NCBI RefSeq assembly: GCF_001428745.1
Contig: NZ_LMIO01000001.1
Location: forward strand, 396,818 to 460,817
Reading direction: 5' to 3'
From: Leifsonia sp. Root227
GTDB taxonomy: Bacteria > Actinomycetota > Actinomycetes > Actinomycetales > Microbacteriaceae
DNA length: 64,000 bases
Made by a program: the position numbers and the translations under genes
The notes under the pieces: model-generated
What the model was told of the DNA's origin: nothing
Databases searched by the model: none
What the model saw: only the letters and a program-made list of their open reading frames with translations
Shown: piece by piece, positions 26,423-35,266 of the stretch
Position numbering within the stretch: position 1 is the stretch's first letter
Layout: each line of letters begins with the position of its first letter

Positions 26423-28195
26423 GTGTGCGAATCGGTAACCATTGACGAGCAGGTCGGCGTCGCCGAAATCCTTGCGTTGTGCGACGACGCCGTCGATCAT
26501 GTTCTCGACTATCTAGGCGATTCGCGCGAAGATTCGCTCGGGGGAGTAGGGCTTCTCGAAGCATTCTGCGCTACCGCGAAGACGCTGGTCATCGAACTGT
26601 TCTACTTCGACCTGGACATCAGGAGCGAACTTGCGTTGCAGCAGGAGACGGCGTTCACTCTGGTATCTCAGGATCCGAGCCGCCTTCACTTTTTCTCCGA
26701 TGAGGCAACTCCCGGTGTGCGGGCGCGCGACTTTGTCGAACAAGCCAAGGACAGTTACCTCGGCTACTCGATAATCCGTCCAGAGCGGGTTGGCCGGTTC
26801 GGTCGCTCTATCGTCACCCCTCGGGTTACTCTTGGCGGCCGCGTACCCGTCGAAATCGGGGAGCGTCAAATTCGCACGGCGGTGACGGAAGTGGTCCAGC
26901 TGTTCGGGGTGCAGCTTCTCGCGGTCGGAGTGCCGTTCATGGAGCAGGACGGTGCTCTACTGAGATGCGCCCACGTGAGCGCGTGGATTTGCCACTACAC
27001 GGCTGTCTTACGAGGAGCGGTTCCACGTCGAACCACCGGCTTCTTCCATTCGCGGTCTATTGGGCAGGGTTCTGTCGGACGTCCATATCCGTCAGACGGT
27101 TTGTCCACTCCGTCATTGAGCACAATGCTCAGCGAGGCCGACTTGCCGCCGCAGGTGGTCGACGAATACCTGCTCAGGCAGGACCGAGCATTGACGTGGG
27201 CGGATCGTCCGGAACTGATTAAGCAGGTAAGCAAGCCGAAGAAGTACTCCAAGGAATGGAAGCGCGCTTGGACGAGAGAGAACCTCGCGGACACGATCTG
27301 CCGATACCTCAACTCGGCGATCCCGGTAATCCTTACCCGAGATTCCATCAACCACACTCAGGTTGTCGTCGGTTACCTTCGTGAAGAAGACCTCGACAAG
27401 ACATTGGGGGACAGCCGACAGAGCGACACGCACTCCGACATGGTCGCCTTCATCGTCGCGGACGACACCCGCGGACCATACGAAATCGTGTACCTCGACG
27501 ACCTGGTCGCGGAAATCCTTAACGAATCCATCGCAGCCACCTCCATAGTCATTCCGCTCCCGCGTGCTCTCTGGATGACGGGCGACGCCGCCGAAAAGGT
27601 AGCGACCGAACGGTTCGCGGTGTACGCGCAGACCCGTCTGGAAGCGATCGACAAATGGCCCGCTGTAGCGGGAGACCACCAACTTGCGAAGAGCCTTCGC
27701 GTCGCGTTGACGCCGTTTGCGAAAGCGCTAGCGAAGCCAGGAAGCAATCAGTTCACGGTGCGGACATATGCAAGCCCCGGGACCGACTTCAAGTACAGCT
27801 TCGCAAAGCGAGTCGCCGATGAGGAACTCGTGCGGCAAGTCGGGTACACGTGGCTGCCAAAGTACGTTTGGGTCATTGAGATTCTGGACCGACATCTCCG
27901 AAGGCAAGGGCGTGAGGCGGTGGTTGCCACGATGGTGCTCGACAGTACAAAGGTTGTCTTCGAAGACGCCAACGAAACCTACCGGGACGTGTGGCCGTTG
28001 TTCATACATCTTCCCGGCCAAGCGCTCGCCGTTCCGCCATACTTCGGCTACTACGCGGAAACAGACCAGAACGAAGCCAGCTGGTTTGTCGCGCCCAGCG
28101 AGCCGTATTTCAGCGGCCGTTGGAGCCACAAAGTGCTCACTGACTATCCGTTGCAGAGGATCGCCGGGCTTGCCAAGACCGCGCTTGGATCGTAA
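26423..28195 (+). CDS. Papain-like (C39-type) cysteine-protease-like protein
   Basis: This 590-residue protein appears to carry a papain-like Cys-His-Asp triad: Q175...C182 in EQDGALLRCAHVSAW, H311 in INHTQVVVGYL, and D347/D348 in FIVADDTRGPY. The order and surrounding hydrophobic strands match C39/NlpC-like folds. The N-terminal 160 and C-terminal 200 residues resemble nothing I know. It lacks a signal peptide, so it acts in the cytoplasm. Flanked by defence-type genes, it could be a protease effector (inference). The GTG start fits a leaderless transcript. Confidence 0.65.
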   Translation: MCESVTIDEQVGVAEILALCDDAVDHVLDYLGDSREDSLGGVGLLEAFCATAKTLVIELFYFDLDIRSELALQQETAFTLVSQDPSRLHFFSDEATPGVRARDFVEQAKDSYLGYSIIRPERVGRFGRSIVTPRVTLGGRVPVEIGERQIRTAVTEVVQLFGVQLLAVGVPFMEQDGALLRCAHVSAWICHYTAVLRGAVPRRTTGFFHSRSIGQGSVGRPYPSDGLSTPSLSTMLSEADLPPQVVDEYLLRQDRALTWADRPELIKQVSKPKKYSKEWKRAWTRENLADTICRYLNSAIPVILTRDSINHTQVVVGYLREEDLDKTLGDSRQSDTHSDMVAFIVADDTRGPYEIVYLDDLVAEILNESIAATSIVIPLPRALWMTGDAAEKVATERFAVYAQTRLEAIDKWPAVAGDHQLAKSLRVALTPFAKALAKPGSNQFTVRTYASPGTDFKYSFAKRVADEELVRQVGYTWLPKYVWVIEILDRHLRRQGREAVVATMVLDSTKVVFEDANETYRDVWPLFIHLPGQALAVPPYFGYYAETDQNEASWFVAPSEPYFSGRWSHKVLTDYPLQRIAGLAKTALGS

Positions 28196-28228
28196 ACCAA
28201 CCCGGGTGTCCGAGGGGTTCGGCGCTCT

Positions 28229-28786
28229 CTAGTGCGGGGCGGCGATCACGATCGCGGCGACGAACAGACCGACCGCAATGGACGTTGCCACGAACGCCAG
28301 CAGGATTGTCCCTGCCTTGAATGAGTTCGAGGAGTTGCCCCTGTCGAGCTGGTAGATGCGCGCCTGGAGAAGTTCGGTGTCAAGGTCGGGTGACGCGCCA
28401 GATTCGGCATCGTCGAGGAGAGCGGCGAGCCCTTGGTGTTCCGGTTCGGGTTGCCCACTTTTTTGACGGGGATAGCTGCGTTCGAACGTGGCATACCGAA
28501 GCGGTACTGCTGCGAGGACTGCCGCGACGACCGACACTGCCACGGCGATCAGTGCGATTACCAACACAGTTCTGACCGGTCCATCCGCGGTGTCCGCAGT
28601 GAATCCAAGCTGGGTTCGCAACGCGAAGTAGAGCGTCGCGATCGCAAGATTCGCGGTTATCAAGGAGAACGCGCGCGTCTCCAGGGACGTCTTGTGGGTG
28701 CCGACGGCAGTGAGTTCCGCTTCGACGATCATGGCCACCCGTGCGACCTCGCGAGCACGCTTCGCACGCTCGGCTGACTTAGCCAC
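28229..28786 (-). CDS. Three-TM membrane protein
   Basis: This 185-residue protein has a charged N-terminal helix (1-30) and a first membrane segment (about 40-58, SLITANLAIATLYFAL). A second segment (about 75-97, VLVIALIAVAVSVVAAVLAAV) and an acidic cytoplasmic part (about 100-155) follow. The last segment is near the C-terminus (AGTILLAFVATSIAVGLFV). Small TM proteins of this layout serve as membrane-damaging effectors in several anti-phage systems, but I cannot assign it. The GTG start overlaps the stop of the 54-aa gene upstream, so the two are translationally coupled. Confidence 0.7.
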   Translation of the reverse strand: MAKSAERAKRAREVARVAMIVEAELTAVGTHKTSLETRAFSLITANLAIATLYFALRTQLGFTADTADGPVRTVLVIALIAVAVSVVAAVLAAVPLRYATFERSYPRQKSGQPEPEHQGLAALLDDAESGASPDLDTELLQARIYQLDRGNSSNSFKAGTILLAFVATSIAVGLFVAAIVIAAPH

Positions 28787-28943
28787 GGTCGGAGTCCTTC
28801 GTGGAAGTCTGGCGGTGACGCTCCCGGAACTTCTTCACGATGCGCTCCGTTGCGGTCTTGCGACGAAGATTGCCATCCTCGGCCGGGTCGGGCTCGCCTC
28901 GTCGTCGTTTTCGCGGACGAGGAGACTGCTCCTGCTTCGCCAT
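28779..28943 (-). CDS. 54-aa basic protein coupled to the membrane protein gene
   Basis: The ATG at 28943 has GGAGGT 6 bases upstream, one of the best ribosome sites in the island. The product (MAKQEQSPRPRKRRRGEPD...) is highly charged and basic with a helical C-terminal half (TERIVKKFRERHRQ). Its TAA overlaps the GTG of the membrane-protein gene by 8 bases. It may be a small regulator or antitoxin-like partner of that protein; no family is recognised. Confidence 0.65.
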   Translation of the reverse strand: MAKQEQSPRPRKRRRGEPDPAEDGNLRRKTATERIVKKFRERHRQTSTKDSDRG

Positions 28944-29206
28944 CCGTTACCTCCGTTCCCGGCTGAGTGTAGCGACGATCGACCGTCCGCGCTCGGATCC
29001 GCATGACGAGCAGAACCACGCGAGACGGCGCTGTGCGCTAAAGAGCGTTCCAGACGTCGCCAAACCACTTGAGGCATGCTCATCAGTAGACATGGCTGTA
29101 GCCTTCCCTGATGGGGCGGCCAGCTACCCCCAAGACGAGGGGTTTTCGCGTTGAGGAGGTCAGAGGCGGACACAGCAGTCTTCGAACCCGGTTAGATAGA
29201 GAATCA

Positions 29207-31717
29207 ATGGCTGAAGTCAACCGAAAACCGTCACCGCGCATCGACGACGACGTCCTGCGAATACTGAGCGACGCTCGCACGCTTGGCGACGCAATCCTCA
29301 TCGGAAGGCGATACCAGCCCGTAAAGTTCGTAACCGCTGGCAGCCGCGGTGTGGTCTGGCAGGTGAAAGACGACTACGGCATTCTCTATGCCGCAAAGTT
29401 CACGAGAGCGGACGACTACACCGATCGCACGATCGACGCAGAGTTTCAGTTGCGAGCAGACCTTCGACCACCGCTGTTTACCCGTGCAACGGACTACGGG
29501 ACGTGGACAACCCCGCTCCTCGACATCGAATTCCACGTGATGGTTGAGGAATGGGTGAAGGATTCCGAGACGCTCGACAGTTTTCTCAGTCGGCCCGAGC
29601 AGGTGTCGGTGCGGACGATCCTCGACTTCGTTGAGCAGATGGCGCTCGCTTTCGAAATGCTCGAGAACAAGGACCTCGCCCACGACGACCTCCACGCGAA
29701 CAACATTCTCATCCGCCCGAGCGGTCCCGGCGATGCCGCTTATTCACGCAACGAGGACACCTACCAAGCTGTAATCGTTGACACTGGAAGCCTGAAACCG
29801 GTAAGCAAGACTGTCAAACACTGGGACGACGTACGTTACCTCGCACGCCACCTTGCCGTGATGCACAACATCGTCCACCAGCAACGTGACCTCACAATGG
29901 CGGACCGTCGGTTCCTCATCGAAATGCGGGAACTGCTCAAGCTCATGACCGACGACGACGCCAGCCGAGCGCTTCGGGGCGACGCGATCACAACACGGTT
30001 CCAGCAGGCGTACACCCGGGCCCAACGCGGGGGAACCGCCGACTCGAAGATGGGGCAACCGTTCGAGTTCATCAGCGCAGAACAGATCGGCAACGACGAA
30101 CTCCTCCTGCAGTTGTTCGCCCGAACTGCATGGGTCGAAAGTGTTGTCAGCCCCGACCCGATGTTGATCACTGGGCCGCGGGGATGCGGAAAGAGCACGG
30201 TTCTCAGATGGATGAGCCTCCGGGCGCACGCGTCGCGGATTGACATGCCTGTTCCATTCGACCAGATCCCCGTCAGTGGAATCTACGTGTCCTGCACATC
30301 AGACTTTCAGAACCGGTTCTCCGAGTTCCGCGACGAAGCGTCGGTTGAGGCGCATCGCACCGAGATCGTCCACTACTTCAACCTCATCCATCTCCGGGAG
30401 CTGCTAGCAACGCTTATCGCGATCGCCGAACGGCCCGACCGCGAATCGGTTTTCGGGCTCGGGTTCGCCCAGGAAGGATCGATCGCCGATTTCGTGCGGA
30501 AATACGTTCCGCCAACCAACCACGCATACTTGTCCAACCATCCGCTGAACCGCGCCATTGACTCGGTCGATGGGGAGATATTCCGATCCCAGATGCGATT
30601 GCATGTCGGCGAACCGTCGGACAATCCCACCTCGTTGGCGTTCCTTGCCGATCTGACCGAGTTCCTAACTCGCACCATGCCGGTCTTTGAACAGCACCGT
30701 ATCGCGTTCCTGCTCGACGACTTCAGCACCCACCGAATGTCAGAGGATGTGCAACGCGTGCTCCTCCCAATCATTTGGGAGCGTCGATCAAGCCACCTAT
30801 TCAAGGTGAGCAGCGAAAAATATGGCATCGTCGACGACTACCAGGACGGCGAGCTCACGATCGACTTGGCGCGGGAACGTCTAGAGATCGATTGCGGGAA
30901 GGAGTTCCTCGATGAGCGGAACCGGGCGGCGAATGTCCGGTTCGCGACCGAACTGCTTGAAAACCGATTGCGAACGGCCGGATGGAGAGGGACGGCCGAT
31001 CAGCTGATCGGGAAATCGATGGACCTGCGTCAGCTTGCCCGCACCCTACGCAAACCGGGCAGACCCGCTGCCGCCTATTACGGTATGGAAACCATCGCGA
31101 GTCTCTGTTCGGGGGACGTGTCGACACTCCTTCTCGTGTTCCGGAAGGTTCTCGCCGGCAGCGACGCGAATTCGACCAACATGGTTCCCCATCCCACCCA
31201 GGACCGCTCGATCACAGATGTGAGTCGCGCAATGCTCCGGGTCGTGATCCACCATCGCCCGCGAGGCAAAGACATGGCCCACATGGCGAATGCGTTCGGC
31301 AATTTTGTTAGCCGCATATTGCGTGCCGCACCGACCGGCCATTCCGACATCCCGGTGCAGATCCCGCGTATTGAAGTCGACGACGACGGGCAGGCGACTG
31401 CCATCCTCACGGAAAAGCAGCACGCGTTCGCCAGAGAGCTTCTCAGGAGGGCCGTTTTCATCGAACTGGACATTGGACGAAGCCGCCACGACCGGGTTTC
31501 CACCCTCCGATGGGACTTCCGCAGGATATATCTTCCAGCCTTCCGCGCTGGCCTCGGGAAAACCGAAGCTCTCAAACTGCGGCCTCTCCAGTTCCAGCAG
31601 CTCTTCGAAGAGCCGAAGACGTTTCTTGACGACCGTCTCGCTGCACGAATCCCGAATAACGAAGACGGCGACGCCACTCTCTTCGACGAGGTGGAGTTTC
31701 CATATGCAGATCACTGA
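29207..31717 (+). CDS. Ser/Thr kinase-P-loop NTPase fusion
   Basis: This 836-residue protein joins two catalytic modules. The kinase (about 25-270) has the glycine loop TAGSRGVVW (43-51), VAIK-type Lys64 in YAAKF, the catalytic loop HDDLHANN (H159-N166) and DTG in place of DFG (192-194). The NTPase has Walker A GPRGCGKST (323-331) and Walker B FLLDDFS (501-507), like ORC/STAND-type ATPases. The C-terminal 300 residues are unassigned. I chose the ATG at 29207: TAGATA lies 8 bases upstream (leaderless promoter), and the ATG at 29111 has no ribosome site. It is the first of three coupled genes. A kinase switched on by the NTPase is a plausible defence sensor/effector (inference). Confidence 0.8.
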   Translation: MAEVNRKPSPRIDDDVLRILSDARTLGDAILIGRRYQPVKFVTAGSRGVVWQVKDDYGILYAAKFTRADDYTDRTIDAEFQLRADLRPPLFTRATDYGTWTTPLLDIEFHVMVEEWVKDSETLDSFLSRPEQVSVRTILDFVEQMALAFEMLENKDLAHDDLHANNILIRPSGPGDAAYSRNEDTYQAVIVDTGSLKPVSKTVKHWDDVRYLARHLAVMHNIVHQQRDLTMADRRFLIEMRELLKLMTDDDASRALRGDAITTRFQQAYTRAQRGGTADSKMGQPFEFISAEQIGNDELLLQLFARTAWVESVVSPDPMLITGPRGCGKSTVLRWMSLRAHASRIDMPVPFDQIPVSGIYVSCTSDFQNRFSEFRDEASVEAHRTEIVHYFNLIHLRELLATLIAIAERPDRESVFGLGFAQEGSIADFVRKYVPPTNHAYLSNHPLNRAIDSVDGEIFRSQMRLHVGEPSDNPTSLAFLADLTEFLTRTMPVFEQHRIAFLLDDFSTHRMSEDVQRVLLPIIWERRSSHLFKVSSEKYGIVDDYQDGELTIDLARERLEIDCGKEFLDERNRAANVRFATELLENRLRTAGWRGTADQLIGKSMDLRQLARTLRKPGRPAAAYYGMETIASLCSGDVSTLLLVFRKVLAGSDANSTNMVPHPTQDRSITDVSRAMLRVVIHHRPRGKDMAHMANAFGNFVSRILRAAPTGHSDIPVQIPRIEVDDDGQATAILTEKQHAFARELLRRAVFIELDIGRSRHDRVSTLRWDFRRIYLPAFRAGLGKTEALKLRPLQFQQLFEEPKTFLDDRLAARIPNNEDGDATLFDEVEFPYADH

Positions 31718-32909
31718 AGTCACCGCCGCAGAGGTCATCGCGGAACTTCCACAACTTCAAGACGCCGAATGGACCACAACGTCCAGGATCGACATTCTGC
31801 TGTGCGCGAGCGGTTTTGAAGAGCGCTCGATCGCTGTACCTGAATGGCTTGTGGCGAACGCCGCGCGCATCCCCCACACGCTGGTGTTCTCCCACGCTAC
31901 AAACGAGAACGACAACGCCGCACTCCGGCCCCGCCTGACCGAAGCCACCGCCGCCTTAGGCGGGCAGACGCACTGGCTTGAACCGGAGATTCATTCAGCG
32001 GAGGCTGCGGCCGCACTCCGGGCCGCTCTAACCGAGTTCAGCGACACCGGCCAAGTCCGAGTCGCAATCGACATCAGCGGCGCCAGCGGCCGCATGATCC
32101 TCCGGATGCTTCACGCTGTTTTTACCGCAGCGGAATCTCGGTCCATCCATCTCACCGTCTTCTACACCCAGGCAGAAACCTACGCGCCAACCCGAGAAGA
32201 AGCTGACGCGCGAATCAAACAGCAAGAGGATATCCAGGAAACCGGCACCGACGCCACACTCGGCCTGGACTTCGACGCAGGGGACGTGTTCTCCGTCATC
32301 GAGCGACCCGGGCAGCATACTGACCACGCACCGGATCGCGCGGTCGTAATCCTGGGCTTCAACGCCGACCGGATGCGCGCGTCACTCGACCGGATCGACA
32401 CAGCGTTCAACATCGACACCCCGCACCGACGAGTCACCTACATTGCGGGTGTTCCGCCTCGCCCCGAAGACGCGTGGCGATTCAACGCGATGGTGAAAAT
32501 CAACTCCACTATCGACGACCCGATCGACCCGAAAACAGCATCAACGCTCGACTACAAAGAGACTCTCAACCATCTTGAACGGATCTACGACGAGTCACGT
32601 GCGGCCTTCAAACTCACCGTCCTGCCTTTCGGTTCTAAAATGCAGACGATTGCCGTTGGGTTGTTCACCGAAACCCATCCCGACGTCCGTGTTCAGATGC
32701 TCGCGCCGTCTCACTACCGCGGACTCGAATACTCCACCGGTGTGCACAAGATTCACCAGCTCGAGCTCGGCGATGTCGACAAGCTCAACGGTCAGCTTCG
32801 GAGCATCGGCGCTCTCGTCCTCGCCGACGACGACACGCTGATTCCAAGAATGGCTGGGACCGACGTGTTGCGCCGGCCGCAACATCGGACGAACGACGGC
32901 GGGGAGTAG
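31704..32909 (+). CDS. Rossmann-like protein of the kinase-NTPase operon
   Basis: This 401-residue protein starts 14 bases before the kinase gene ends (ATG after GGTGGAG). I do not recognise the family. Alternating strands and helices suggest two Rossmann-type halves. The first has IDILLCASGFEERSIAVP and VRVAIDISGASGRMILRML; the second has AVVILGFNADR, FKLTVLPFGSKMQTIAVGLF and LAPSHYRGLEYSTGVH. The GFEERS and DISG motifs recall CARF/TIR-like sensor folds, so it could bind a nucleotide or a phosphorylated signal. No signal peptide or TM segment is present. Confidence 0.7.
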   Translation: MQITEVTAAEVIAELPQLQDAEWTTTSRIDILLCASGFEERSIAVPEWLVANAARIPHTLVFSHATNENDNAALRPRLTEATAALGGQTHWLEPEIHSAEAAAALRAALTEFSDTGQVRVAIDISGASGRMILRMLHAVFTAAESRSIHLTVFYTQAETYAPTREEADARIKQQEDIQETGTDATLGLDFDAGDVFSVIERPGQHTDHAPDRAVVILGFNADRMRASLDRIDTAFNIDTPHRRVTYIAGVPPRPEDAWRFNAMVKINSTIDDPIDPKTASTLDYKETLNHLERIYDESRAAFKLTVLPFGSKMQTIAVGLFTETHPDVRVQMLAPSHYRGLEYSTGVHKIHQLELGDVDKLNGQLRSIGALVLADDDTLIPRMAGTDVLRRPQHRTNDGGE

Positions 32910-32912
32910 CGG

Positions 32913-34190
32913 ATGTCGTTTTTCGCCGTACTAGACGGGGTGGAGCCCGATGATCGAACGGACTTCACCGTCACCCGACTGCATCTCAACCTGTGGTGCC
33001 TGGCCGCGATCGGCTTCCGTCGGCGTACGTTCGTCTTCGATGTGGGCGTCGAAGTCACGGCTGGCACGACGAAGGTAGACAAGCTCGTCGTTGCGTTGCC
33101 GTTCGACACCTACCGGGTGGAGAGCCTTTCCAAGAAGGTCCTCAACCTTACGACTGCCGCGGTCATCTTCGATACCGTCATCGACAGCATCAGTGAGAGC
33201 CAAAGCACGATCAGCTACGACGACCGGACGCTCCATGTCACTAGTGTGGCCACCAAGAAGGCGGAACGGGACGCGCAGTACTCGAAGCCAGGTCTGTTTA
33301 CGTTGTTCCACCTGCCGCTGACTGAACCGATCGAGCCAGGCGAAACGTCGTATATTCGCGTCCGGTTTCCCATCGTAGGGACTGGCACGGCGTGGCAATG
33401 GACTCGCTCGCACCTGCGGAAGACTGCCGCCATCCTCGACTTCCGGATCTCCGATTTGCGCAGTTCGGAGCTGCTCGAAGGTGGATCCGAACTCATCCGA
33501 CGAGTCAGACCGATTCAGTCGGTCGCCGCGTTCATCATGGCGCCTTCCTGGCTGCACGGACGCACGATCCATCCGGAACCGCGTTATATCCGTCTGCTCG
33601 AGGCACGCGTCTGGGCTCAATATCTCAACCGTGCACCTGAACGGTTGAGGCGATCCCGGCTGGTCGTCTATTACTGGAAGAACTCGGCAAAGAAACGCGT
33701 CGGTGATCCCGCTACTGATCCGACACCGGGCATCCCGGACGCGGCAAGCGCCGAAAGCACCGCCACGTCATCTGCGGCAGCGGCAACCGAAGCCAACACC
33801 AATGGCGAGGAGGCTGAACCACGTTCGCCGGAACGCCTCACCGACATCACCGTGCAAAACCCGATGCGAATCTACAGTGACCTCACCATCGACCAACGGC
33901 CGTCACGCGCAATCACAGCATTGATGAGTGCGGTCATCACCGCTGCCGTGTTCGCCCTTCTGTTCGACGTGCCCGATCGGCAATGGGTGAACGACTTCCT
34001 CACGTGGGTCGCGGACACTGCAAACACGTGGGCGGGAGCAATTACGGTCGTCGGTATCGTCGCGGTCCTTGGGGCGGTCTCACCGTTCGTGCCACCTCTG
34101 AGATGGTTGTGGTCCACGCTTCGACGCGGGCTTGTCCGCGCTGAGCAGTGGTTCTTCCAGGTGCTTCCCTGGCTTGGCTCAAGAGATTAG
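32913..34190 (+). CDS. Two-TM membrane protein of the kinase-NTPase operon
   Basis: This 425-residue protein starts 3 bases after the preceding stop (ATG with GGGGAG 6 bases upstream). The first 265 residues look soluble and beta-rich. A low-complexity linker (about 270-305, rich in Ala, Ser, Thr and Glu) follows. Two membrane segments sit near the C-terminus (AITALMSAVITAAVFALLF and TWAGAITVVGIVAVLGAVS). It has no known family. Its position at the end of the operon and its two TM helices fit a membrane effector. Confidence 0.7.
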   Translation: MSFFAVLDGVEPDDRTDFTVTRLHLNLWCLAAIGFRRRTFVFDVGVEVTAGTTKVDKLVVALPFDTYRVESLSKKVLNLTTAAVIFDTVIDSISESQSTISYDDRTLHVTSVATKKAERDAQYSKPGLFTLFHLPLTEPIEPGETSYIRVRFPIVGTGTAWQWTRSHLRKTAAILDFRISDLRSSELLEGGSELIRRVRPIQSVAAFIMAPSWLHGRTIHPEPRYIRLLEARVWAQYLNRAPERLRRSRLVVYYWKNSAKKRVGDPATDPTPGIPDAASAESTATSSAAAATEANTNGEEAEPRSPERLTDITVQNPMRIYSDLTIDQRPSRAITALMSAVITAAVFALLFDVPDRQWVNDFLTWVADTANTWAGAITVVGIVAVLGAVSPFVPPLRWLWSTLRRGLVRAEQWFFQVLPWLGSRD

Positions 34191-34226
34191 CCAGTTCGCG
34201 GAGAGTTGCGGATACTGTAGAGCGCG

Positions 34227-34688
34227 TTACGGGCGAACAAACACATCCTCGTCACGGCCTTCGCCGTATCGGTTCGGTTCGGTAGCGATGAGGCGGAATC
34301 CCGCGCGGCACAGAAGCGGGACAAGGTGTGCGCGCACCGTGGTCGCCCCGGTGATGTAAGTTTCCACGGCACCGTAGTTCTGTCCCGCGTCAAGCATCTC
34401 TATTAGCAGCTGGCTGCCCACGCCGCGCTTGCGGGCGTTGGGTGCGACGAACAAGGTCGAGATTTTGAAGCGCCCTGATGGTTTCATCACGCCAAGGCTG
34501 ACACCCGCCAACTCGCCATCGACGCGGGCAATGCGGGCCACAGCCCGTCCCGTATTCACGTCGCGGGCACGACGGACAAGCCACTCGTCACCACCGGGGT
34601 AAAGCACGGGAAGAAAATCGAGAAGATCGCGAACTTCCTCGTAGCGAACATGTGTTTGTGGGACGGTTGCAGAAAGTGTGCTGGTCAT
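34227..34688 (-). CDS. GNAT-family N-acetyltransferase
   Basis: This 153-residue GNAT protein has the acetyl-CoA loop in FVAPNARKRGVGSQLL (motif A, V-x-x-x-x-R-x-x-G-x-G) and YGAVETYITGATTVRAHLVPLLCRAGF at the C-terminus. It transfers an acetyl group to an amine; the substrate is unknown. It is the last gene of a three-gene minus-strand group with an ASCH protein, separated by 132 bases. GNAT toxins that acetylate aminoacyl-tRNA exist, but nothing here shows that role. Confidence 0.85.
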   Translation of the reverse strand: MTSTLSATVPQTHVRYEEVRDLLDFLPVLYPGGDEWLVRRARDVNTGRAVARIARVDGELAGVSLGVMKPSGRFKISTLFVAPNARKRGVGSQLLIEMLDAGQNYGAVETYITGATTVRAHLVPLLCRAGFRLIATEPNRYGEGRDEDVFVRP

Positions 34689-34820
34689 GGTGCCTCGCTT
34701 CTGTCGGAACAGTCAAGCTGTCGTCATAGACACTGATGCGGCGGAAAGTTCGGACTTCGGTCACATGATGTTATCGGGTCTGGGCCCCGTATGGTACGCG
34801 CCGGCTGAGACATTTCGTCG

Positions 34821-35234
34821 TTAATATCCGTTTCCGATGGCAATCATCTTCTTTGCGATCTCTGTTGACAGGCGTGCCACGTTTTGTGGCGGATTGAATC
34901 CGAACATCGCTCGCATCATTGTCAACGGAATAGGTGTTGCCCACGTGACCGGATCTTCAACGTCTATTGCATGAAGCGTGGTCCGATCGCCGGCGTAGGA
35001 ATCAAGTTCGGCGCGGCTGAGTAATGTGCGGTCTCCCCTGGAAGACCAGAGCGCGTCAGCCGTCATGCGTTGTACAGAACGCACGCGGACGTGCCCGACA
35101 ACGGCGCGCTCCGGTGTCGACGAGTAGATCAGCATGATCGACCACGGTGCGGGAAGGAATCGGCGTCGAACCTCGGTCGTCTTCACCCCGGTGAGTAGAC
35201 CTGCGGCGTAGCGTGGTTTGACCGATAGAAGCAT
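34821..35234 (-). CDS. ASCH/PUA-like domain protein
   Basis: This 137-residue protein matches the ASCH fold. It begins MLLSVKPRYAAGLLTGVKTTEVRRRF (the K-P-x-A/Y...G-x-K-x-x-E-x-R signature) and continues with IYSSTPERAVVGHVRV. ASCH domains bind RNA or modified nucleobases, and some cleave RNA or amide bonds. I chose the ATG at 35234 because the domain starts there. Its upstream neighbour ends 32 bases before, so the two are co-transcribed. Confidence 0.82.
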   Translation of the reverse strand: MLLSVKPRYAAGLLTGVKTTEVRRRFLPAPWSIMLIYSSTPERAVVGHVRVRSVQRMTADALWSSRGDRTLLSRAELDSYAGDRTTLHAIDVEDPVTWATPIPLTMMRAMFGFNPPQNVARLSTEIAKKMIAIGNGY

Positions 35235-35266
35235 CGTGCCGTCCAGTAGCGGACCCGTCTCACGTT

